Assembly (NCBI RefSeq): GCF_000003605.2
Contig: NW_003149268.1
Coordinates: 127,178 to 155,635, forward strand
Direction: 5' to 3'
Origin: Saccoglossus kowalevskii
Lineage: Eukaryota > Hemichordata > Enteropneusta > Harrimaniidae
DNA length: 28,458 nt
Part shown: positions 10,201 to 22,000 of the stretch, piece by piece
Layout: each line of letters opens with the position of its first letter
How positions within the stretch are numbered: the stretch's first letter is position 1
Position numbers and translations under genes: made by a program
The notes under the pieces: model-generated
Database searches by the model: none
Seen by the model: the letters and a program-made list of their open reading frames with translations, nothing else
Told to the model about the DNA's origin: nothing

Positions 10201-12778
10201 CTCATTCTAGCAGTGAGAGAACCCCCTGTCTAGTGTGAGTTCTGTGTGTGTCCCTCTCAATAGCAATAAGCACTGTAACAACCCTTATCGTATACTTTCC
10301 CCGATACAAAAACAGGTCATTTGAGTGCAATGGTATATGGAATACAATATTACGAACACATTGGCAAAACTGTGCCACCATCTGGGTGTTCAGTCTTGAA
10401 GGGACATGTAATCCGAGTCCCTGATTCAATTATAGCAGCATGCCTGTATTGCTAGCGCCATCGTCATAGTCAAAAATACAATATCGCAATAATATTTTTT
10501 GTTCTCAATTTCTGAAATCTCAAATTTCTAAGAGAAGTTTTCATTTTCAACAAAGTACTGAATCGGAGACAAAGAACACAATTGTGTCACTAGTAATATA
10601 TACCAAGAGCATACACCCGAATCTAAACAACAACTAAAGCGTGCTTGGCATAGTAAATATAAATCGGTGAGTACAAGTGGAGGTGTGAATCAATGGGTTA
10701 ACGCGCGACGTGCGACTTTACGTCGTTAGATTAGTGTTTTCTTTTCAATGTTAACAAAGAAGCGATCCGTCAATTTGGTTCACGATTAGCAATAACACCT
10801 ATGTCCTATCCGAATATTCAATTGGAATCCCGTCACCCCTCTTCAACATTTCATTTCAGAAAACATTAAAAATGCATAAAAACAACATCCATGAGAAATA
10901 ACAGATGGGTACGATGATGATTATATTTTATTTTATATTATGTAATAATTTTCACGCGTGTATCACGTTGTACATGCACACACTCGTGAACCCAGCAATA
11001 TCATCGCTTCAATAATTCATGTGGATGAGAGTTGGTGATGAAAGCAAACAGCATTGGGTGGGTGATATGTACATGTCGTGCGTGACTTTGTTGTAATCTG
11101 AATCAAGAAAAATAATTAATGATAGTTGAAACATCGTTTATTAATGGTATTACAAATTTGAAGAGGAAATTGCCAGAAAACGATATGGAGCAGGTGAAAA
11201 TGAATATTTGTATAAACCCTGGGATGCATATGAGTTTTTTATAAGTTTTGTTTACATTGAACACGATATTATTATTATTGTCTATGTTATTTTATTAATG
11301 AATTTTTGATCAGTGAGGACGAGTTGCGTGTATGTTTTCCGTAAGCATTTATTTTATGACCATTGAATACAAATAAATTTACTCTCAAAATAAGATCTTG
11401 AATGAATGTTAATTTTGTTTAACTTTAATTAAATAGCGAAAATCGTTAGACCAGTGAGCAGGCTTACCCATATGGCTTAATCTGCAACTTGGTTTGGTGT
11501 TCAGCCGCCATTTGTCATAATTTGGGCAAAAAACTCGCATTCTAAAACAGCTGACAAACTGTTTTTGTTCCTTTTTCCATAAGAAATTTTGTTTTATACT
11601 GTTTTCTGAAAGCCTTAAAGGTGGTGTATACTTGAGACTTGTAATCAGAAAAGGGGGTTACCGGAAATGTAAACTGTCCTTTTAGAATAGTGAGTGGTGC
11701 CCTGAAGGCCTAGTTTGTCAGACAGTTCGACAATATAGACGCCGTGTTCGACTCCCCATTGGTCGGTGCTTACCATGGAACAATACAATGAACTTCAGCC
11801 ACCCGTTCGATTCGAAGTAAATAGTTTTGAAAATGAATCAGCTGTAGTTTTAGGATCATAATCGAAAAACTCAAATATTTTTTTTTGGACATGTACTGTA
11901 TATGAATGAATAATGATTGGCATGCAATTGCGCCCTCACAAATAGTCAGCATCCCAAACTATGTCGGTAGCGGGCGCATTTTTATAACACCGTCCTCTCA
12001 AAAAGTGTATTTCCCCCACATTACTATATTACCTATAGACCATATCGCATTTCCAAATTATAGTGCATTGTGGGATTATTTTGCCAGTTATCGAACACAA
12101 CTCCACCAATCATAAGTAACTATCTCCACAACGCACTAAAATTTGGAATTACGATATGGTGTATACCAAACAGTCTTCAAATAGATAGTTGTTATAATGA
12201 AAAAAGAAAAGAAACGAAAATATATAGTGACATCCAACAATGTGTTATTACGATGACAGTTCGATTAATGTTTAATTAAAGTAGTTTGATATAACTTAGT
12301 TTTATTTAATAAAATAGTTAATCCATCTGTTTTCTTTGCCTATTTTATAAAACATATTTATTCCTTTAAACATTTGTAATCTATGTATTTAACATGATGT
12401 TGATCTTGTTTTTTTACTTATACTTGTGTTCAATATTTTCAGTTCGGTTCCATGTTCAATGAAACCTCGCTTGACGATAAAACCATAACATACCACGTGA
12501 CAAAAACGACGACCTTGAAACACGTGCTTATGTCGCTATGACACAATATTGTCACGGTCAGAGAATAAAGTTTTCTGTTGAACACCATTAACATGTTCCG
12601 TCATATATAAATATGATTTGATTGTACTGATTGGATATACACAGTACAAATATCGCTGGTATATACATGTCGAAAGTAAACTTCACTTAGTGAAAAATAC
12701 ACATCGGTTTTTATCGATAACTGATTTTACCCGATATATACTGTGATCAAAACGTGTGTGCATGCATTACATTTGTTT
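7236..12778. other. Long intergenic stretch without recognised genes
   Basis: About 5.5 kb between the ZIP gene and the 3' end of the first GH3 gene. Open frames here (for example 8043-8264, 9075-9297, 9400-9729, 9754-10023, 11770-12279) are short, overlap on both strands, and show no signal peptide, domain motif or splice-supported extension. A short (AT)n run lies near 9795-9809. A box-B-like GTTCGACTCC at 11746-11755 hints at one more SINE fragment around 11690-11780 on plus. The final ~400 bp are probably the GH3 3' UTR. Confidence 0.6.
12357..12362 (-). terminator. Candidate polyadenylation signal for the first GH3 gene
   Basis: Minus-strand AATAAA about 417 nt downstream of the GH3 stop codon; another lies at 12301-12306. 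Position-based inference only. Confidence 0.35.
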
Positions 12779-13069
12779 TCATTGGCACTGGGACAAAGGA
12801 GTAGTGTGTCCGTCGACAGTGAAATGACCCCGGAGAACATTGGACGGTACTTTGGTTGACTGGTGAGGTTGCTGACCCCCAGCGTAGACTGTATAAACAC
12901 CGGGTTCGATGACCCATTTGTTGGTATACACAGCCATTAAACGAGGAGGGACTATGATGGCGATGTTCGCAAACGTCTTGGATTGTAACTGCGTTCGGCT
13001 TACGCCAACAAGTTGCCACTTCGGTACTGGGATTGAAGCGTTTTTCCAGCTCAGATAAAACTGGGTGAC
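12779..13069 (-). CDS. GH3 gene A exon 10 (C-terminus, stop)
   Basis: Residues 650-745: VTQFYLSWKNASIPVPKWQL, then MAVYTNKWVIEPGVYTVYAG, then a TGA at 12781-12779. The end of the fibronectin-III-like domain. A 115-codon open frame in another minus-strand frame overlaps it and is spurious. Confidence 0.92.
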   Translation of the reverse strand, partial: VTQFYLSWKNASIPVPKWQLVGVSRTQLQSKTFANIAIIVPPRLMAVYTNKWVIEPGVYTVYAGGQQPHQSTKVPSNVLRGHFTVDGHTTPLSQCQ

Positions 13070-16000
13070 CTAGCAAACGAACAAAAAAACACAATTAAAA
13101 ACATCTAAATACTGCAAAAAGAAAACAATTACTATATGACAAAAACGGTCAACTTACTGACCAACATATATGAAAGTGCCGCGTAATTTCTTATGGTTTG
13201 TGAAATGTTTATCTGAAGCCGTGATATTTTTCAAAAATATATGGTCTATATATTTTTTACATCTATATCTATATTTTTTATACATCCAAAAAAAATATCT
13301 AAACTCGACTCAGTCTGACTCCTGTCGAAGTAATTTATACTGTAAATAACAGAAAATAGGTGTTCAAGTCATCACAGAGGAAATTCACGATAATGTTTAA
13401 TTAACCGTAAATATACCAGCCACGTAGAGCTCCAAGTGATTTGGTACGGTTCTGGTGACAGCAATTCCGAGTAAGTCTACATAACCAGATCCATTGCAAA
13501 TACTATGAGCATGCCTAAGTATATTGTCACAGTTTCATTTGGGTTCTCAGAACTGTTTTTGGAAACTGGGCATCAAGGAATATTCTTTATTGGAAATACT
13601 AAAAAATATATATGATATATATAAAAACTTTTATTTTTTTTTCTTATTATATTTTGTATCACATGTCAGTTCTTGTGTGCCTGTGTGTAAATTGCAACTG
13701 CTGACATATACTATTAGTTATTTTTGCCACAGAAATCTTCCTATCGTAATTATAATTTAAATGCGCCATCCCGGCGTCAGCAAGTTGCATCCGTCTGTGC
13801 ATGAATCTCTCACTCAGGGTATTGGGGCGCACTCTCTTCGATTTGAAATATAAAAGGGTACATGTACTAGTACTTGGTAAGTATCACAGGGGCCTTATTA
13901 ATGATTCAAAATAACTGGATGTGTCGGCCATGAATGTGGCGTCATCAGTAGTGCAGTGATTGGAAAGAACCACTGCCTGAAATATATTATGGTTATTTTG
14001 AATTATTCCTCTGACACTTAAGCCTACGGTTACCGACTACCATCTTCTACATACTCAAATAACCAACTATTTTCCCGCCACTGATGTGACACCTATTTAA
14101 TTGATACTTGCTGATACCATTTCCAGGAAAACAAAGAATATATTATACCTCGTCTCCTGTCACATCTCCAGTATTTTCCAGAAAGACATCTATATTGATT
14201 GAACTGCAAGGTTTAATCGGTGTGGACGGAGTAATTAACAAGTCACTGTAGTGAAATGTAGTATATGATAAACCATATCCAAACGGGAACAGTGGATCTC
14301 CGTTGAAATAACGATATGTTCGACCTTCCATGGTGTAGTCCTCCATCGGCGGCACCTGCATACAGGAAATAAGAGTCTCCATTGCCGAGTGGAAGCTGCA
14401 TGTTGTTGCCCTACATCGTCATCTCATGCCAGAACCCTCACTAAAAAAAGTTCACGTGCTTATTTTACCACCACTCTCAAGTGAATCATTTTGTAAATCA
14501 TTCTGTAACTCGAAACTACAATTTGAACGATTGATCTGGTTTTAAGGGAACTTTACAACGTTGTATTGGTTACCAAACAATTCATACCCACATTGAAAGT
14601 CGTTCATAATACATAATACGATTATCCAGAGAAAATTACTATCTTTATATTTCTATTGAAAGTGTCTGTTTTTAAACATTGAGAATATACGTCATCACAC
14701 ATCTGAAAGACGTAAAACGTTGATAGCTGCCGATATGTCAGAGCGAAATAGGTCGAATGCCTTCGGAACAGACAACCTTGTTCATAAATTAAACTAACAT
14801 ACCGCGAACGAGATTAATTCACCAACCATATTAAGCCATTCGTACCTGACTCATGGATTTTGGCCATGTTATCGGTAGCCTACCACCGGGGTTACTCCCT
14901 GGTGAGTTCACAAACAGATGATAGAGCGCCGTGCCAGTGGTCTGTGCTGGGAAGAAACATTCCACTATAACAGGTATGGCAGGGTTACTAACTGCCCACG
15001 TGATGTCTAACGGCCCTGCGTTGAAGAGTAACAAAATAACCGGCTTGTCCGCAGCTGTAGGAAATCCATAAAAATACAACGATGAAAAATACATGTCATA
15101 TAATTTGCATATTGTATATCTATCATACACGTTTAGATGGCCTAAAATAGCCCTTTTTTAATATCGACCATCTTAATGGTTTTTCCTGTCAGCTACTTCA
15201 CAAACTACTTTGCCGCTAGATGGCGCAATTTATAGAAACTTTTACTGCCAGTATTGGCGAACTTATTGCTTGGTGGCGTATTAACTTTGACCATGCAAAT
15301 CTGCCTGTATTATTTGTTATTCGAGTTATTTATTATTAGCTATTCTTGCCCAGACAACTAAAATTCATAGTACAGAATTCGGTCGGCTTTACGCATACTC
15401 CTCCATGATGTTCATGTTTGTGGTCATCACATTTTTTATCAGAATTTTAGAAAAAATGAAAGAAATTAAACTCATAATGAAAGCACAAATTTAAGAATAA
15501 AATAAAAAGCTGCTCGGTACGTCGATCTTAGGAAACAAATTACTTCCGACACACTTGTAATCATTCTGTTTCAGGCAGCATAGTATCACTAACACGTGGG
15601 GAAGATAAATGAGATGAGATGAAACAACTTCGCCCTCAGCGTCATTATATTTTCAAACGCGTCCTCTAGTGACGGGCACTTTTATGACGTAATTAGCTCG
15701 GCTGGTTCTCGCTTCAAGTGTTATGCTGTACCAAGCAAGAGGCTGATAACTAGTAATGGTTCCGACGATCTCGTTTCTTATTCTATTTCCCTGGATTACC
15801 TGACGCTGGCACTTACGCTCGTTCTATATATAGAGTTTTCCTTCTAATAATTGTATTTATAGACATGGGTAACGTATAACAGACCTCGGGGTGGTGTGAA
15901 ATGACGTCACGTGCATTTGAGCCAGAATCCCGGCCCAGTAGAACAATGTGGCGATTATTAGTTACATCACAGTCCGTGGTTACATGCTTCCCATTGGAGA

Positions 16001-19000
16001 TGCTGAATTGTTCGAGTTATGATGGACATGGAGTTACGAGCATCGTGTTACGAAAACATTGAGTTACTCAAATAACCATGCCTATATTTTAGTAACCACG
16101 CCCACTTTTGTGAAACCTCGTCTAAAATGTAACTCGACGTTCAATTAACAGTTAACCATCCAGTTGAGGGCAACATAGATTTTTTGTTCTGTTTCACGTT
16201 CAAATTTAATAACTCGAATGTTAATTAACGGTTAACCGAATTTCGAGTTACGTGAAACAACCAAATTTCGAGTTACGTGAAACATAACACGTTAAACAAA
16301 ACAACTGTAACTCAGTTAGTTGTTAATTGAAGTTCGAGTTACCAAATGTGGACGTTAAACAACAGTAACAATTTATGTTGCTCGTAACTCGAAGTTTGGT
16401 TAATTGTTAATTGAACATTATGATAGAGTTACAATTTGGGGGAGGTTTCGCAAACGTGGGCGTGGTTTCTGGAATATTGGCGTGGTTATTTTCGTAACTC
16501 GATGTTTTCGTAATTCGATGTTTTCGTAACTCGATGTCCGTGACTCGAACAATTCAGGATCTCGTACTGTGGCCACGCAACAACCTGCGTCCTACTTGCC
16601 ATTCTCAAAGGAACCAGCGAGTAAATACTAGTAGGTGACGCGAAGGCCGTTCAAAGGGTACATATCGTTTTGATCCGTCGTCCATCAAAAAAGATTTACG
16701 ATATATCAATGACCAATACACACGACGTTGCCTTCATCCATATACTAGTACGTAATTTTGACGTCACAGAAGCGTCCGTCCCTAGACGGCGTGATTTATA
16801 AAATGGCGTATTCGTAGTGTAAACGTTTCAAAATTCATTTCATTTTTTACGTGAGCTGGTAGAAATAACACACCCAAGATGCATATAGTATAGATGTATT
16901 TTACCAAATGTGACCGCATCCTGGAGTAATCTTAATTGTTGTCCTGGCAACGTGAGTTCAGATCTGTCATGTGCTTCATTTTCAACTTCATTTCCTGGTG
17001 AAAAGAAAAAACAAACTATGTCATGTTGTTTAATTTGAACTTTGTAACGGACAGCGATTGACAGACAGAAAAAATTGAGAGACAGACATACGGACGGACA
17101 GGAGAAAAAGACAGAAAATACAAACAGCAAATAAATTCGCAAAACAACCCGAAATCACCACTATGCAATATATTTAATGTGAGTCACTGGCTGGCTCCTA
17201 CCTGTTCCTAAACACACAACCACCATATCAACCCTGTCAATTGCTTGTTTGGTGCTCTTCGGATCATATTCGGTACAAGCCGGTGATAGACAACCTGACG
17301 CAAATGTGGTAGCAAGTCGCGCAATCTTCGACAGACCATATCTCGGTGTCACGGTCAGGTTACTAACATCCGGCGATTTACTACCGTATATTTCGATAGG
17401 GTTATCGCCAAACGGTCCAACAACCTAAACAAAATGAGAAAATGTGACATTAGATGTAAAAAAAAAACGTATAATTTTACATTGTGTTCAATAAATCTCA
17501 CTCTGATATCATGTATAGCGCCGTCACGGTGTTGAAGCCTTAGGCTATTGTTTGACACATTTCATGAATTAAGTACACGTCAATTGTGGGGAAGACTTTA
17601 AGCAAATTCGCACCTATGCGAACGCTGGGACAATTTCAAGAGTTCGAAACGAATTAAATTTTAAGCATGTTACTGCACATATAGTACTGACTAAAACTAT
17701 TTTTTTTGAAACGTTTTTCACAAAATTGGGACTTATAGCGATAATTTTATATGAATTTTTCATTGAATATCACAAAACAAAATTTCATTAACATATTATG
17801 ATAATGAAAGGTGGTATACAATCTTTAATTCGTCCCGAACTCACTTTTTTTCTTTTTTGCAATTCGCGCAAATTCAGACCACGATTTTAAATATTTCAAA
17901 ACATTACATCAAGACTCCAATAATGCTTTAGTAATGATGTCAGATAAAGCTTTAAATCGCAGACATTTCTTTCATAAAATAAAGACTAAACAGCAATGCA
18001 ATATACTACTTTCTTTGTGCTATGTTAAAGTGGGAGGGTCGTCACCTGCGCACGCGCGGGAATTGAGTCCCGAACGACGATAACAACACACGCTAAAGAC
18101 GCAAATGATCAAGTAGACGCTTGTTTGTAAACAATGACACGCTATGGCCATCTGACGCATGCGCAGGTGACGACTCCCCTGCTTTAAATCACCTGTAAAC
18201 GACAGTCATATATGAACGCAGGGATAATTTGAACATACAACCAACTACCCAACATTTAATTACGTTTAAAAGAGTTGTTTTAGGGTTTGGTTATTCTAGA
18301 ATCATATCAAATACATAAAACAGCATGCCATTTCTTGAAGAAAAAAAACAGCAATTGCGCACGCGCCTTGAAATACTGGTACGTACTAATTATAATTTAT
18401 TCGTAAGTCATTGTTTCAACAAACAAATACTTCTTTGTGTGCCACCAGTATAACATGTGTGTATAAACATTTAAAGCGCGGTGGTTGTCATGTAAATAAA
18501 CAATGTATTTTACATGCGTTGTATACGTCGCTATGAGTCCCATATCGAACAGGACGCGGCGCGACGACTACCGCCATTTAATATCATGCAAAAACACTTA
18601 GTTCTTCATGCTGCAAAGCACCATTCGTACAAGTCACACCCCCTGGCGGCAAAGCGTTCTGTGACGTAAAATGATGTGTAGGAAAACGTTCACATCATCG
18701 ATATCTGTGTTTTTAGAGAACTGCTGTGTTGTAGAAGACGAACGACTCTGAACCAAAAAGTGTTATCTATTTGAACGCCATTGTATACACCCATCTACGT
18801 CATTTCGAACGTCGCAGAAACACTTCAGTAGAGGGTGGGTAACTACGTCACAGATACTATCTTAGTTAGAGAGAATAGCAGCAGAAGAAGAATTCTTACA
18901 GCAAGTTTGTCAATCTTTTCTTTCAGTGGCAAGAATCTATTCTCATTCTTCAACAACACAAACGACTTCGCAGCCGCTTTCAACGACAACTCCTGATGCT

Positions 19001-22000
19001 CCTGACTTTGAATAATGGACAGGTCCAGCTTTGAATACGGATTCATTTCCGGTGGGTCGAATTCCCCGAGCCTCATTCTCGTGTAGAAAAGTGGCGAAAC
19101 TCTCGCTTTGACGGTTTTCATTGTAACATTGCCCTGCTTCACCGCCTTGGTGGTCTGCATCATCACATTGTCAGTTAAATTCGACGAGAGTTCCAAATTG
19201 AGTCCGCTGTTGACGCACGCGATAGCTGTGTCTAGCATGTCCTTCGTGTAATGGTGTGCATCGTAGACTTTCTCAACTGCTGATTGGTCACTAATGACGT
19301 ATCCCGTGAAATTCCACTCCGTGCGGAGAATATCAGTGAGAAGTTTCTTATTTGCGCAGGCCGGAACTCCATTTATACTGGTAACATAAATAAAAGCTTG
19401 GATTAATTTTGGGAGGAGTATTTGTTATTATACTGCGTGCACAATGACGCCGAGAGTCAACGTAGTGCAGCGACAAGAAACTGGGCGAGTCTATATAATA
19501 GCGAAAACACGGAGATACTTCCAGATTTGTTTAAGCAGGGACGGTGTTCGCGTTTTATCGAAGTTGTGGTTAGCTATGACGAGACACTTGTAATCCCTAT
19601 CTGTTATATGTTACAAAGGGCCGAAGTAGCTTAAAAATGCTGCAACTGTTTCGTCGAAATAATTTTATCAACATAAAGAAAGACGTCTTAGATTGATGAA
19701 CTTGAACTCGGTTGATGATTGCTATCATATCATTTTGAATTTACAAATACAAAAAATGTAGTCTTATAAACCATGTATATTTATAAGTACCCATATTTGA
19801 CTGAATTGTAAGAATAATGAACATACTCAGTACCTGTTGTAGCTGCACATCAAACTGTATGTCCCTGCTTGTATACACTCATGAAACGCTGGTAGAAACG
19901 TCATCCTCAAATCTCTGTCAGATACCTGGCAAGGAATAGTTTAATTTGATACACAGGTACTAGCATGATAATGAGAAAATGTGTTGATGTTTTTTTGTAT
20001 TTCTGACAAATTTGGTCATAAATCGCATGAAAATTTTCATTAGTTTATTATGAACAATCATGAAGCTAATGTCCAATGGTACAATTAAATAGCATTAATT
20101 AAGCTTTTTGAGAAACGTGTTCTAATATTTCTTGATAATTGCTAGTTTTAGAACAATTCCATAGAGCACAATGTTAAAGAAAAATTGCATTTTTTGACAC
20201 TTCTCAAAACCCAAATTTTTTTAAACAAAAAGTACTCCATCATTAACAATATATGATTTTTTCAGCCTATGTCACCAGACTAGATTTTGAGATATTCCAT
20301 ACTATCTCTGGTAAAAGTGTTATAATAGTGTCAAAATGGCGACTTTCCACTAAAATACAACCATCATTTTCTCGGAAAAAAGAATGGTGACCACCAACCT
20401 TTTCTAGGTCAATATCCTTGTTTTGCCTGAATAAATGAATAAATTCTGGGTATTTTAATTTATGAGTAGGCTTCTGCCTTACATTAAGACAGGAAAACAA
20501 ACTGACAATGACAGTAACAACCTACACTTCGGTACAACTTTATTCTTACCTTGGCATCAAATGTACTTCTCGAGGACGGGATATTCTCGGGGCCTGCGTA
20601 CGCATCGAAATGTTTACACCCTGCATTGGCAGTGACGTAACGAGGGTGGTTACCCTGGAGACCAGTGACAAAACTTGCAGCAAGTGTACCAGACAGGTAT
20701 GGATCTTCTCCGTATGTTTCCTGAAAGCGAAAATACTAGTAATTATATCGGAAGTCGTGTAAGAAATCCTGGTAAACTTGACAGACTAAGACTGCGAAAC
20801 GTCTGAGATAGCGGCAGAAACAACACGAGTTTGTTTTACAAATAATAGCGTTTTTTTCACATAATTATGTACCACACTACTGCAGGTAAATATTTGATTT
20901 GAAAAGGTAAGGTGCATTCGTCAGGCTCGTTTTGTTGATATTGCACAAGACAATGACCGCGGCGTCAAAAACCATATTCGAACAAGCCTGTGACAGAATA
21001 TCTGACATCCCCACTCTAAGAGAACGTTCTCAGTGTCAAACGTAACATATGAGCAAATAGAAACAAAAATATGCGACTATTAACTTTCCTACCTGGATTC
21101 TTCCCCATAATGGATGCCGAGCGATGTTAATAACTGGACTGAAACAACTCAAACCTTTGTGATCGCCATATTCCTTGTGTTTGGTATAATTATTGTACTT
21201 GGCTCGTACTTCATAGGCCGTGGCATTGGCAATTTGCTTAATAAGCACGGCACTGTAACACATTGACAGTAAATGTTATAACAACCGGTCACTGGTAGCA
21301 TAGTGTGTGTAGTGTCAGACTCATGATCGGTAGACCTAAGTTCAAATCCTACCTTAGGCTGAACATCAAAGGGTCGACCCCTACTCTGGGTGAGTGTGCC
21401 ACAGACTCAATGGGAAGGTCAATCCACTGGCCGAGATTCATTCACTAACGAATGCGACTTTGGGGGAACCTTGGTTAAGGTCCGCAGGTGCTTGTGTTTG
21501 ACCGAGCCTGGTTAACGCATTAAATTGCCATTTGATAGGGAGATGGCCGCACAGCCCTGTCATGTAGTCCCAAACAGGAAATGACTTCTGTGGCAAAATG
21601 CAATATGTGTCAGCACTTGCAATTTGTACATACAAAAAGTCAGGAGGGACAACAGTGACATTCAAAGTCCGGAACTGTCGCCTGGCACACAAAAATATTA
21701 GAGCACTTCAAAATAATTATATTTGATATTACATTTTGGTAAAACATTCAATTTTGATGAAATACTGAAACACTGGTTTTTAAAGACGCAATATAGACGA
21801 GAAGCTGAAATGTGCAATACTGCCGTTTGACACTACACGCGGATGAATACATTGGATTATGCTTTATCACGAATTATAATTGGCTTTTTTGGTACGTACA
21901 AAAACAATCAACGCGCATGCGTATTAGGTATTTTCATTCAAACTATTATTACACAGTCTGCTTCAAAACCAACATTATTAGTGTACGACACTGAATCGCA

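Noticed and set aside
12747-13094. Minus-strand open frame of 115 codons
   Set aside because: It is in the wrong frame for GH3 exon 10. The correct frame continues the fibronectin-III-like domain and stops at 12779.
21438-21692. Minus-strand open frame of 84 codons
   Set aside because: It lies inside the tRNA-derived SINE candidate, in an intron.
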